This document shows positions 1-11,208 of a stretch of 64,000 nt of DNA, one piece after another. A program made the position numbers and the translations under genes. The notes beneath the pieces are model-generated. The model was not told where the DNA came from. It was given only the letters and a program-made list of their open reading frames with translations, and ran no database searches. Position 1 is the first letter of the stretch; each line of letters opens with the position of its first letter. Location of the stretch: positions 58,466,001-58,530,000 of the forward strand of contig NW_026947489.1 of the NCBI RefSeq assembly GCF_034190915.1, written 5' to 3'. Source of the DNA: Cavia porcellus. Its lineage: Eukaryota; Chordata; Mammalia; Rodentia; Caviidae.

Positions 1-689
1 GGAGTTTGGAGTCTGAGTGGGCAAAGAGGGCATGTGTGGAGTCTAGGGCTGATGTGGGACGTTGGGATTGAGTGGTTAAGTAACTGTCTGTAAAGACAAG
101 AGAACCAGGTTTCTGCTGTAGGACAGAGTTACTAGTATGGAGGTTTGGGCATGGGAGAGGAATCGGAGCCCAATGTCAGTCCTGTGACATTGGGCTGAAG
201 TTGGAGCTGTTTATGAAAGAGACAATTTTGTATACATCAAATGGTTTATGTATTAAAACATGGCACATCTATAACATATACATGTATGACTTATATACGG
301 ACTTTATCACATGCTCTCCGAACATTTTGGATTGTTGAGAAATTAGAAAATTTAAGTAAACAGGCTTTTACATCTACGGTGCTTGGGGATTATTGCAATG
401 ACTCTTTGGTGGGGCAAAGTGGGGTGAGAAGTTATCATTTGTTGTTGCAGACATCACAAAGAGGCCTTGACAAGTTAAGTGGCACATTCAGGTCACAGGC
501 AGGACTTTAGCTGGAGTCGCCTACTTTCCATTTCATATTGTCGAAGTCCATGTCCTTCATTTCTCAGTTCATATTCTTATTCTCTCCCCAAGTGAATCTC
601 CCAAGCACCAGGTGAGGACAAGATACTGCAGAGTAATGGCTTTCACCTTTACAATGTTAGAAGTCATACAGAGCCTGCCTAGCATGCAT
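1..689. other. Unique DNA, no gene seen
   Basis: No splice-bounded open frame, recognisable repeat or RNA gene. The plus-strand frame at 241-510 (89 codons) has no family resemblance and ordinary non-coding composition, so it is treated as chance. Confidence 0.6.
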
Positions 690-830
690 ATTTGTGGTCT
701 GTGCCCTTAGAGATTCTGATTCAGTAAGTTCGGAGTAAGAACCAGAAAATCTACTTTTTAACAAGCAATCCAAGTAATTCTGACATAGGTCATCCACAGG
801 CCAAGCTTTGAGCTACATTGAGCTTGATTA
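690..830 (-). mobile_element. MER5-type hAT-Charlie MITE fossil
   Basis: The stretch 'gattctgattcagtaagt' (about 709-726), followed by the 'ttttaacaagcaatccaag' block and 'aggccaagctttgagcta', follows the layout of the reverse complement of MER5 elements. These are short non-autonomous hAT transposons found across placental mammals. The copy is heavily diverged, as expected for a family that died before the rodent radiation. The edges are approximate. Confidence 0.65.
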
Positions 831-1077
831 GTGATCCTCTGTGGCTACTGAAATAGATTTCAATCAAATGCCATGCCCAAGGTTTCTCAACAGAGCTGCA
901 TGCAGCTTAGAAGTAGAAGAGGAGGGCACTTTCCGGCTAATTGCAGCACGGCTCTCTAATTTTTAGAACAATAAATTAACAAGCTATAATGAAGTCTCAG
1001 GCATTCTGAGACTTTAGGTGCACCTGTCTTGCTTACTAGACAAGAGAATTCTGCAGAAGATGGAGGAATTAGTAGCT

Positions 1078-1112
1078 CAGAGAAAGAGAGAAGGACAGAG
1101 GGAGAGAGGGGG

Positions 1113-1154
<42 letters not shown>

Positions 1155-1174
1155 TGGAGAGATGGAGAGAGAGA

Positions 1175-1212
<38 letters not shown>
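1078..1212. repeat. (GA)n microsatellite
   Basis: A nearly pure purine GA repeat with a few GGAGAT interruptions. It creates long charged or Ser-Leu frames on both strands that are artefacts of the repeat. Confidence 0.95.
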
Positions 1213-1217
<5 letters not shown>

Positions 1218-2974
1218 TGACCATCACATAGGGAGTGTTTCTGCACATGGAAAATCCATTCTGTTTTCTCCTATGAGAGCTGACAGCAAGGGTCATTCTG
1301 GGCCATTTAGCACTTCTCCTTGTCAATTGAAGCATCTCCCTTTAGAATTCTGCATGTGATAGGTAGAGGAGATCCCTCCAAAGAGACATTAACTACTGAA
1401 GAAACTGCCACGAGGAAGGAAGAATGTTCTTCTTTGGAATGTTTTCCCCAAAGGAAATCCTATGCAATGCTTTCAAAATACACAGAGTATCTGGGAGCTC
1501 TTCCATATGCGCACTTTCAGAGTAGGCATAGCCCGACTGAAATAAAGTAGATTAAATGCCAAAAAGAAAGAGAAGATCTACCCCTACTAGCCCATGGGGA
1601 AAACACTTTTCTTCTAGGGAGAGAAGGAGGGAGAAAAGTAGGACAGAGTGCGGTGGGAAGGAGCAGCAGTGTCTGAATTCTCCCACTTGAGGATTTTGAG
1701 AACAAGGTGGTTTTCTGGTTTAGCCAAGGTCCTTGGTTGAGTGTTTTCTGTATTCATTGCTTACACAGGCACAAGGCCCCATGGTCTGCAGATCAGAGCC
1801 TCTGCACGGTGCACAGAGGAGGAAGCATGTGGAACAACACTCATCCCCACAGAAGGGGACATCCTGCTGCCTGTTAGGTGGTGACAGAGCCTTAAGGAGG
1901 ACAGGATGGAGCACAAAAGCCATTTGACTCTATTCCTGCAGCCCAAAGTGGGCCTGGTCCCATAAGAATCTTTAAATCTGTGCTTGTCTCCTATTCCCAG
2001 ACAGCTGAGAAAATCTTCTGGTCCTGAAGCAAACCAAGTGATATCAATATTGAGTGAGGAGCTCAGCTTCCAGACTCAAGGTTCCTGGAGATAGTCCAGT
2101 GGCTGCAGTGGCTTGCTGACCTGGAATTGCCCTTGATTTACACTTCCTCTTTGGGCTCTAGGGCTGACCATGCCCTCTGCATCAAGGTGACCAGGTGTCC
2201 CAGGGGCTCATGTCTCTGGGTATGGCTACCCCACTCCTCTTTTGGCTGATACCTGTGGCCACACAAGGAGACCCTGTACTGCTCCCTGAAGGAGAGGAGT
2301 CAAACTTGACTCGCAGATGGAGTAGGTTGGCACTGGGAATAAGACGGAAATACAAGCAACTGCAAATTGCAGAGACTGATGTGCCTCCTGACCATGGAGG
2401 AATGATTCCCCACTGGGGGACCCCTTGTTATTCTGCAACAACTCTGAGCTCTGGAGGGCAAGGGATCTTGACCCTCAAAGAGTGCATATTCTTTTTAAGA
2501 CACACAACAAGGATCAAAGTGCACTTTGTTTTGTGCCATGGTTGCTGGTTGCTTCTTGTGTCCAGGGACCTGCAGACAGGAAGAGGGATCATCATAGTGG
2601 AGTAAGGTCCCTGGTCAGTGGCAGGAGATAGGATTGCTGGAATGATTAAGGAGCTCTAGTGCAAATGGTCCAAGTATGTAGAATTCCTGTGATCCCCCTG
2701 TCTTGCCCTTGTCCAGTCATGACCGAGCAAGTGCGTACAGCATGCTGGGATTGGGAGGAACCGACCAAGAAGCCCAATTAGCCAGGCTTTCTGATAAGTT
2801 GTGCAAGCCGTGTGGGTTCCAGGAAGAGAAAAGTCAGATAGTTCATCCCGTGAGCCTACTGGTGCATGGGCTGAGAATCAAACCCACCCTACCATACTCC
2901 CCACACCCTCCCACCCCCTTAAGCTACTGGCTGACTTGGAGGACAGGCTGAGTTGATACCAACTAAGGTACAAA
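1213..2974. other. Unique DNA, no gene seen
   Basis: Mixed-composition DNA with several short open frames on both strands (the longest is 2195-2605, plus, 136 codons). None has a recognisable domain, initiation context or splice pairing. I see no repeat that I can name. Confidence 0.5.
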
Positions 2975-3385
2975 AAGCAACTAAATGCTTGTATTGTTTG
3001 GTTGATTTTGCAGGTCTGGGGCAAGAGGTCTGGGCATCTCTTGGGAGGACGTCAGTATGCAATGTAGCAAACATGGGGAATTTCCTTTTGTCTTAACCTT
3101 TGAAATCCAATATTGTCCTCACTGTTTTGCTTTATTCTGATTAGTTGTTTTGTTTTATTCACTATTCTGCTTTGACTTGTTTTATAGTGTTTTGATTTGG
3201 GTTTGATTTTGCTACACCTGATGGAATGGACCACTATTGTAAAGAAAACATTTACTATGGTAGCTATTGTTGTTTTCCTACTATCCTGCTCAGAAGTTCT
3301 GTACCAACTTTGCTGTTTTGTTTTGACTGGCTTCATTCTGTTCTGTTTTGTTGGATTTTATTATCTTTAAAATAAAAAACAAACA
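2975..3385 (+). mobile_element. L1-type 3' end made of ~150 bp units
   Basis: This T-rich stretch repeats the phrasing 'tactatggtagctattgttg', 'ttttgttttgactggcttc' and 'attctgttctgttttgttgg', and ends in 'ctttaaaataaaaaacaaac' as a poly(A)-like tail. The same phrases appear inside the half-L1 at 43919-45289 (opposite strand) and near 27.4, 40.2 and 48 kb. It is a 5'-truncated copy of that 3' region. Confidence 0.75.
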
Positions 3386-3429
3386 AACAGAAAAACCACA
3401 AATGCATACAGCAACCCTGACCTAAAATA

Positions 3430-3885
3430 TAAACAAGTGTCAGGAGCTCAGATCTCCTAGATTTGTGCATTTTCTGGGGTTACTGAAACAAAGTGCTCAC
3501 ATCAGGAGATCTAAAACAATGAAACTCATTCTCTAGAACCCAAAATCAAGGCATCGGCAGGGCCACGCTCCCTCTGAAATACATCTTTCTCCACTTCTCT
3601 CAGCTTCTGGGCACTCGTGGATCTTGATTTATGGATGCAGCTTTCCAGTTGATGGCTCCATCTCCAGGTTGGCTGCCTTCCCTCCATGTCTTTGCTTCTT
3701 CTCCCCTTCTGAGGACTCAGTCATATGAATTTCCACCTACCCGGCCCCATAGGAAGCCATCTGTACAAGTTTCTCCAGAGACTCTCTGTCTAAATCAGGT
3801 CACATTCATAGGGATCTAGGGTTAGGACTTATGAATTTATGTTTGTGGAGGGCACAATTCAATTCACTATGCTAGGTAAACCACT
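3430..3885 (-). mobile_element. MaLR-type solo LTR (MLT1-like)
   Basis: The order of phrases 'ggggttactgaaacaaagtg', 'aaaatcaaggcatcggcagg', 'aaatcaggtcacattcatag' and 'ggcacaattcaattcacta' follows the reverse complement of old MaLR (ERVL-related) LTRs. It is strongly diverged and I see no internal region, so it is probably a solo LTR. The subfamily is not certain. Confidence 0.6.
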
Positions 3886-4339
3886 GAGACCAGCAGATCT
3901 GATGGGTGAGAGAGAAGGAATTTATAAAGAGTGGTACAAAAGGGAGGTGTTGAACACCAGTACCTGCTCCAAGTTTAACTTTGGTGACAGGACAGAGTTT
4001 GTCCCCTAGACTCCTGGTCTCAGCTTCCCTTCAGACAGAATGGCTCTGAGGGAGCTTGCAGAGCCTGTGCCATGAACATGCACTAAAGTGTGAAGTGTGG
4101 ATGGTGTCACTATGGAGTGGTGCCGCACACACCCAGCTTCCAGCCACTGGGGAGGTGCTGCATACGGGATCATCTTCCAGCTGCGGGCATCTCATCACGG
4201 CTGGCTGTGCACTTCCACAGCCCAGCTCTGCTTCCATAGTGAGGCTGTGCTCCAGCCAGGATGGAGAGCAAGAGTGAAGCTCCCCAACACACAGAAATTG
4301 GAACTGCTTTACGGTCAGTGATACCATTTTTGAACATTT

Positions 4340-4935
4340 ATCTAAACAGGATGACTTCCATGCATCCAAGTGACACCTGCACCACCATGTTTATTGCATT
4401 TTAAGTCACAGTGGGATCAACCAACATGTCCATTAGCAGAACAATAGACAAAAATCTGTGAGCTGTGTACACAGTGGAGTACAATCAAGCCTTAACCAAT
4501 TGCACTCTGCCTTTCTGGCAAGATGAATGGAACTAGGAGACATCAGGTTCAGTGAAATAAGCCAGGCCCCAAAAGACAAATTCTGTATGATTCTGCTCAC
4601 ATGTGGAAGCTAAAGCTATTGACTTAGAGGTGCGAGCATAGAGTAGTGGTTGCCAGAAGCTGGGAAAGGCATGAGGTCCTGGGGGTACCAGGGGACTGGA
4701 TAACAAGGGCCAAGTACCATTAGGTTGGAGAAGGAAAAAGTTCAGGAGCTCTACAGTGCAGTGGTGTGACTGTAGTTTATGGTACTTAATATATACATTA
4801 TAAAGAACCTGAAGAATTAACAAGTGCCTGAGCAAAGAAATGATAAATATTTAAGGAGGTCGAAATGCTAATTACCCTGATCTGATCCTTGTATACATAT
4901 ATCACACTGCATTCCATAAATTTACACAGTTGACT
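4340..4935 (+). mobile_element. Old L1 (L1M-type) ORF2 end and 3' UTR
   Basis: The text runs 'ccaacatgtccattagcag', 'agtggagtacaatcaagcc', 'gatgaatggaactaggaga', 'gctaattaccctgatctgat'. This is the well-known layout of the last ORF2 codons and the 3' UTR of ancient mammalian L1s. It is 5' truncated and non-coding. Confidence 0.8.
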
Positions 4936-5129
4936 GCAAATCAAAAACACAGAAGCCAAGGCTGTGCTCTTCCTGAGAGGCATCTGGCAGTAGCTGGGCG
5001 TGGCTCAGTAAGAAGACTTGTGGTTTGTGTCCAGCACTTCCAACTGGCAATACTGCCATGAAGCACCCCACTGGGTTGGCAGAGACTTTATCAGGCCTGC
5101 ATCACAGTTAGAGAAGACCCCCAATTTCT

Positions 5130-5238
5130 CCTCTTACTCCCCCTTCTTCCTCTTCCTCTTCCTCTTTTTCTTTTTCCTCCTCATCTTCTCCTCTTCTTCC
5201 TCTTTCTTCCTTTTTCTCCTTCTGTCTGTCTCTGTCTC
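5130..5238. repeat. Pyrimidine-rich (CTT/CCT) low-complexity tract
   Basis: A CT-only run next to the SINE that follows. It is probably the expanded T-rich tail of that minus-strand SINE. Confidence 0.8.
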
Positions 5239-5412
5239 TTTGCGTATTGGGGATTGAACCCATGATCTTGACATGAAGCTACATTCCCAGACTTTTAAAA
5301 AAACTTTTGAGACAGGCGCTTGCTAAATTCCCAGGCTGAATTTGAATTTTCAGTCCTCTTGCTTCAGCCTGCCAGACTACTGTGATTGCAGGTTAGGCCA
5401 TCACTCCCAGCT
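5239..5412 (-). mobile_element. Composite SINE (ID-type plus B1-type, B4-like)
   Basis: Read on the minus strand, a B1-type part (complement of 'ttgcttcagcctgccagac' and 'ctactgtgattgcaggtta') is joined through an A-rich linker to an ID-type tRNA part (complement of 'attggggattgaacccatga'). The T-run upstream on the plus strand is its tail. This two-part build is like rodent B4 SINEs. Confidence 0.6.
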
Positions 5413-6604
5413 TCCTCTCTTTCATCTTTTATGGGTGCCTCTTATGTTCCCTCCATCTCCCTAAGCCTCAGGCTCCCACTTCCAACTGGCCTCACAGTCT
5501 CTGCTTCCTAGAGGGTTCAGTGTCATGGGCCTGGTTCCCCTGGGGACCTTGCTGCTCTCTTGGCTTCCTCTCCTGCCCATACAGAGCCTTTCCCTGGATT
5601 CTTCGTTTGCTCTCTTCCCTCTCTCAATTCTCTCTGCATAGTCTTTACATGGTCTGCAATATGAAAAAATGTTCCACCAAATAAAGTAACTTAGTTGAAG
5701 TTTGTGAAAACTAAAAGGAGAGTAGGTAGAAGTCTGTGATGTGAATGCAGAGTTGAGCATCTCCTATGCACTTCTGGAAATTATTTACTTGGCTGACGCA
5801 TTCCTTATGGGAGCTATCCTAGTTAAGAGTCTCCTTTTCTTGGATACAAAGATCCCCAGCAGGAATGAAGCATTATGCTTCCCTCATCAGCAATGTATAC
5901 CTAGCACAACTATAAATCCAGTCTGGCCCTTTGTTCTTGCCTTCCTTTCTTCTCTTTCTCTTCCTTCTCCTCACCTCTCCTCTGCTTCTTTTTTCTCTTT
6001 GGTCCTTTGAAAAAGGAAAGAAAGAAAAAAGAAGATCCAGAGACAAAAACCTGTATCACAAACCCTGAGGAAGATAGGAACTGTTGCCATTTTGGTGGTG
6101 ATTATTGTTTTAGGCGTGTGAGATTTTAAGGGGCTCATTTAGTTACTAACATGCTACTGCTATTTGTTAGATGCATCATTCCACTAATGGATAACTCAAG
6201 CAACTGCCCTGACTCAGAGCATCCAGATCTTCACTGTTGGTGAAGAGACCAACAATCACAACATCTTCCAGGTCTCCCCAGCATCTTCTTCGACACCACC
6301 CAGTAGAGCCCTGCTGTGAGAGACCTGCCAAGAAGAATGAAATATGTTGTGAAAAGAACAAAATGAACTCTCTGAAATGACAATAGGAGGTATGAACTCT
6401 GGAGGGAGTGTGACAGCTGAGTATTGTAGCTTCTTTCTGGATCTGTGAGTGTACTCGGCATGTATGAGGACCTCAGATGAGCCTGCTGCTCTGTGAGGCC
6501 AGCCTTTTCTGGTAGGATGGTTTTTGAAGTCCACTTTGCTTGCAGGATAACTGCATCCCTCTTCTCCTTCTCCCCTTTGTCCTTTTCTTCCATCCTTCCT
6601 CGTC
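5413..6604. other. Unique DNA, no gene seen
   Basis: Contains CT-rich patches (about 5940-6000) and short frames on both strands, the longest being 6256-6639 on the minus strand. No domain, splice structure or nameable repeat is visible. Confidence 0.5.
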
Positions 6605-6860
6605 CTTCTGATGACCGGCTTTATTGAAGCATGTTTCATAGATCTTGCAGGCTGCTCATTTAAATCATAGCTTACAGTGACTTTTAGTATTTTCCAAATA
6701 CTAAACAGTGCGACATCACAGTCAATTTAGGTCTCTTAATCATTGCAACAAGAAACCTTTCCCCCATCCCTCCAGCCCCTCCCTGTAAGCCTTAGGAAAC
6801 CACTGCTCTACTTTCTGTCTCTACGGAGTTCCCTCTTCCTGTTTCTCTTTGGGTGATCAT
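6605..6860 (-). mobile_element. Old L1M-type 3' fragment
   Basis: The plus-strand text 'gaccggctttattgaagca', 'ctcttaatcattgcaacaag', 'cctttcccccatccctccag', 'ggaaaccactgctctacttt' and 'ctgtctctacggagttccc' mirrors the reverse complement of the 3' region of ancient L1M elements. It is degraded and non-coding. Confidence 0.7.
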
Positions 6861-8164
6861 CTGAGAGAGGAATCAAATGCTTTCTCCCATCTAGTCTCTA
6901 ACAAGGAAGATCAAAAGCAGTTCATCTTCAGAAAGTTGGCACGGCAGCGTTCATTCACTGTCTTGCTCACAGCTCTGTGGGCTTTTCACCTGTTTGTTAG
7001 AGTGCTCTCCACAGAGACCCTGAACATCTCAACATTCCACACTGACCCTATTGGCCAATGTTACTGATGACAACGTGCTGATCAGATCTGATGAGCAGAA
7101 AGTAGCAAGCACCCTAAGTGGCCTGGTAACTCAGAGAAAGGAGAGAGAAAACCCTATGAAGAATGGGAGCCTTCCATGTAAGTGACGCAGATGGAGCCTG
7201 ATAGTTTGTGACATACTGGGCTTTGTCCCCTATGGCCAATGAGAAATTGTTGAGCCTTGATGCTTGTAGTGCTAAGAAGCAGGCCCTGTGTTTGTTGCCC
7301 CCCTCTGGGTTTTGCGGGTGACAAGTGTTGTCCTGACCCATTTGCTAGGCTTCAGTTTCAAAGAGGGTAGAACAAGAGGGCTCAGCAGAAAGTCCAGGCA
7401 GGGATGTGAGTGGCTCTGCTATTTAACACAGGAGGTATGGGTGTACTAAGAGCACCCACATTACAGAAGATGCTCTGAAGTCTCATACATGGCAGTGGGA
7501 GTAGGATAGCCCAGAACCCATAGGCTCTGGAGCAAGGTCAGTCCTGTGTGCCAGGATTTACTGTCTATGGGAGAAACAGCATCTCAATACAGACTTGGTA
7601 TGGTTGCTATGGCTCCTGCCCTTTGAGTCAACCAGTGGAATGAAAACTGAAGCCAAAGATAATTGTGCATTGGCTGGAGGTCAACCCTGGAGGTGACTTG
7701 TACAGACCTTGGGCCAGTTCAGTGCTTCATATTGAACCTGGCTGGGTGCCTCTAAGCAGGGTGCCAGGTTCGGGAACTAAGTAGATGGCTCTACCTTAGT
7801 AGATGCTGCCATGCTGTGTCCCCAGGTCTCTGGGAAGAAACATGCATGTCCCAAGTTTCAGAGTGGCTGTCAAGCTAAGAAGACACTACACGCATGTCAC
7901 TCCCCTTTGTGATACTGCTTTTGGTGGAGTTGGCCACTTCTCTTTTCCAACTTAGAGATACATTGACTGTGTGGCACTGGACAAGAAGATTCTGCAGGCT
8001 TTTGTCAGCGCTGCTGCATTGAATCCTCTGTAAGATACAAAGACTATTCATATCCTAAGGAGAGGGTTTAGTCACATATTCAGTTCAGTCCTGATTTATG
8101 TGCAGTTGGTTTTAACTTTATAGTGCTGAACTAGAAATTGCATTTATTACATGATCAGTAGCTG
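6861..8164. other. Unique DNA, no gene seen
   Basis: About 1.3 kb of ordinary composition without a repeat or open frame that I can support. Confidence 0.5.
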
Positions 8165-8478
8165 ACTATCTTAGTCTGTGTGTGCTTTTGTAACAGAACA
8201 GCACAGGCTGAGATATTTATAAAGAAGAGAAATACACTTCACACAGTTCTGGAGAGTGAGCAGTCCTAGATCAAAGCAGCAAGAGGTTCAAGGAGAATCT
8301 GGCCTCTACTTCCAAGATAGGGCCTTGAGCTCTGTATCCTTGGGTACAGAGTTTGCCTGACTTGGATAGTGAAAGGTAGCTGGAGGAAGGAAGGGGATGA
8401 GTTCCTTCCACAAGGCCCTTTTGGCCACTGAGTTTTAACACCTAAATTTTGGAGGAGGCACATTTAAATCACAGCACT
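8165..8478 (-). mobile_element. MaLR solo LTR (MST-like)
   Basis: The stretch 'ctatcttagtctgtgtgtgc', 'gagatatttataaagaagag', 'cacacagttctggagagtg' and 'tcctagatcaaagcagcaag' is the reverse complement layout of MST/MLT1-type LTRs. 'tttataaagaagagaaata' is the complement of the polyadenylation region. No internal part is seen. Confidence 0.75.
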
Positions 8479-8593
8479 GATTTTTTTCAGAAAGTGTAAG
8501 AGCACTATTAGGATCTTCTGTTCACAAATAACTTCAATTTTAACTGTCTTAACTGAAAATAGAATTTATTAAATGACTTACTTAATGGAGGCT

Positions 8594-8595
<2 letters not shown>

Positions 8596-8650
<55 letters not shown>
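8596..8650. repeat. (GA)n microsatellite
   Basis: About 27 uninterrupted AG dinucleotides, likely to be polymorphic. Confidence 0.95.
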
Positions 8651-9459
8651 TATTCAGGCATGGTTGGATCCAGGAATGTGAATATTGAATCCATGAAAAC
8701 TATCTCACTTTCCATTTCCTGCCAGAATTTGAGTTTAAAAAATTTGGCAGTCTTTTCATTCCACTTTGCAGAATGCGGCAGTGTTGTCTTGTTGCCAGCT
8801 TTCTCTTGGTTAATAATTCCAGCTGAGAAGTATCTTGTCTTTGGAAACTGAGTTAGGCTTGGTGTCCTTGCCTAGGCAGTGGAGTGATTTGGTGTGGTCT
8901 GGGTCACATATCTACCTCAAGAGCAGACGATGTGACAGAGAATGGGGTAAATGTGGAGCCCACGGGGATCAACATGCTGCTGCTTAGCAGAAGAAGGCCA
9001 GGTGGGTGCTGGGAGGAATTAACAGAGTCCAATAGAGGCAGCCCCATGTCTGCTGCAGGGTCAGGAAGCAAATTAATGAGGAATCACAATGCCTGGAGGA
9101 CGCTCATCTTAAGAAAAACTGTTTTCAAGCAGTTTTTGACTTAAATCACTTTGCTAATTATAATTATTTTCATTAAAACAGGTGTTCGCAAGCTTTTCAC
9201 TTAGCAAAATGCTGTTAATGGCTTGAGTTATTGTGTATGTTTCGAAGTCTTTGAAGCTGAATTTTTTGATGAACTATCTGAGCCATAATTTGGAGCAATC
9301 AGGGTGCATCCAATTTTCATGTAGCCCTGATTCGCCCCTACTTTTCCTTTTTGGATTCTGAGTACACGAGGCTGCCCCATGGCCATCTTGAGGGAAACCC
9401 TACTGGGCTTGAGTCTCTCTATCTCTGTTTCTCACTGATAACCTGGGGTGTTGTCTTCT
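8651..9459. other. Unique DNA, no gene seen
   Basis: No gene. An AT-rich stretch near 9130-9260 ('gctaattataattattttca') carries homeodomain-type TAATTA words but has nothing else to mark it as regulatory. Confidence 0.45.
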
Positions 9460-9835
9460 GTCTTAGTTACTTTCTTTTGCTGGAAAAATAATACTTGATA
9501 CCCACAAATTGAAGGAAGAAAGATTTACTATAGCACAGTTTGTAGACATTTTGTTCTATAATCAGTTGGCTCTAAGGCAGGGCAGGGGCTATTACTGAGG
9601 AGAAAGAATCCATGGAAGGGCAGGTGGGGGGTAGTGAGAAACAAGTCTTTCTTCCCTTTTTATTTCATTCAGGCTGTTTATTGGATGATGCTACCCACAC
9701 CCAGGATGGGGTTTCCCATTATCCATATCCACAACTATGGTTAAACCAATCAGTGAATAAATCCAGTTCTCACACACTCACAGTCAAGCATCACATGTCT
9801 ATGATCCAGACACAATCTCCATGTGTAAGTGCATG
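9460..9835 (-). mobile_element. MaLR-like LTR
   Basis: It opens with 'gtcttagttactttcttttg' and continues with 'ggaagaaagatttactatag' and 'tctataatcagttggctcta'. The same order occurs in the two LTRs at 10826-11208 and 12783-13320, so this is a diverged relative of that LTR in the same orientation. Confidence 0.65.
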
Positions 9836-10589
9836 AGATTTTGGATATAAGCTACAACACTTGTCTTTCAGGTTATGACAGAGTTTGGGTGACTGTGGAA
9901 AACCCTGCCCTGGATCAAGTGCAGGGAGGAAATGTAAATTTGTGAAACAGGGCTGAACTTCAATACTGTGGGGTCAACACAAGAGAGCCGGGGAGGGGGG
10001 CTCCCATCCCCGTCTGCCTCTCTGGTATTGAGATAATGTTTCTCTGAAGGCAAGGGTCTTTGCAAACACAGAATTCAGGTGTGCTAAGAGATTAGACCTC
10101 AGTCATAGCTAAATTGTCACCAGGCATAGTCCCCACCTTGCCATTTAACTGGAAAAAGTAGCCTCTGATTCCACAAGGCTGTCACTGCCTCTATTGCCAA
10201 AGATGACTTTGAAAATGTAGCTGTGTCTCACCTATGGATCTATAGCTGCTCCTTCCTTGAGGGTTGCTGGCTCTCTTAGGGACCTGTGGGCTCAGAGAGG
10301 GGACCAGATCAGGGCAGAGAGGACAGGAGTAGAAGCCATGCTGCTTCTGTTGCCCAGCAGCATGAAGCCCTTGGTATACCCAGCAGAGTATCCAGCAAGT
10401 CACTGTGTTCAGAATTCTGTTGTTGGTGCCAAGGACATATATTGTGCTACCTGGGCCTGACCTGCCATGATGCCTTGTTCTAGTTTGAGGGCCATGTGGC
10501 AAGTGGCCCTCTCTCTGCAGAAAGAGAGGGAGACTGAGGAAGCCCCCAGCCTTTCATAGATCTGGGATAAAATAGAATCTTTCTGGAGT
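9836..10589. other. Unique DNA, no gene seen
   Basis: Ordinary sequence with only short chance frames (for example 10191-10502, minus, 103 codons). No domain is recognised. Confidence 0.5.
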
Positions 10590-10824
10590 GAGAAGGAATC
10601 TCAGTGTTGTTTGAATTTGTGTTTCTCTACTGGCCAGTGGTATAAATCATTTTTTGTGTATTTATATTGGCTACTGGTATGTCTTCTAAAGTATTTACTC
10701 ATTTCATTGCCCATTTTTTGATGAGGTCTTTTATTTTGGGGTCTAATTCTTTAAGTACTTTATTTATTCTGGATATTATTCTTCTGAGGTAGATCATCAA
10801 GAAAACAAATAATAATAAATACTG
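10590..10824 (-). mobile_element. L1 ORF2 C-terminal fragment
   Basis: 'tgcccattttttgatgagg', 'cttttattttggggtctaat' and 'gtactttatttattctggat' are the reverse complement of the terminal ORF2 and 3' UTR region shared by many mammalian L1s. It is non-coding and stops where the MaLR provirus begins. Confidence 0.7.
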
Positions 10825-10825
10825 G

Positions 10826-11208
10826 TGTTTTGGTTACTTATCTCTTGTTGCTGAGACAAAATACCTGACATAAAATATTAAGGAAAGAAAAGTTTATTTA
10901 GCTTACAGTTTGTGGTTTCAGTCTATAATCAGCTGGCTACAAGGCAGGGTGGCGTGGCACAGGGGCAATACTTCAAGTTTGCAGAAGGATAGCAAAAGCA
11001 GAAAGAGCAAAAATGAGGGAAAGCAAGCCTCTTCTCTTCCTTTATATTGTTAGCAGGCAACCCCTTACCTTTGGGTGGGTGTGGCAATCACAAAATCTCC
11101 TGCTGTCCTCCAGCACAGGGTTAGGATGTTTACAAAGTGAGTCCCCTGCAGGGTCCCTCAGTTAAACTTCTAAACTTCTCAAGTTGACACAATATATCAA
11201 CCATAATA
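10826..11208 (-). mobile_element. MaLR provirus, 3' LTR
   Basis: An ~383 bp LTR in minus orientation, from 'tgttttggttacttatctc' to 'gacacaatatatcaacca'. It is colinear with the sequence at 12783-13320, and the two flank a 1.57 kb internal region. ERVL-MaLR elements are old, non-coding retroviral derivatives mobilised by ERVL proteins. Confidence 0.8.

Noticed and set aside
956..1359. Overlapping frames on both strands with Arg-Glu or Ser-Leu runs
   Set aside because: Direct translation of the GA microsatellite.
2195..2605. 136-codon frame with a hydrophobic N-terminus resembling a signal peptide
   Set aside because: The rest has no domain, no splice partners and non-coding composition; probably chance.
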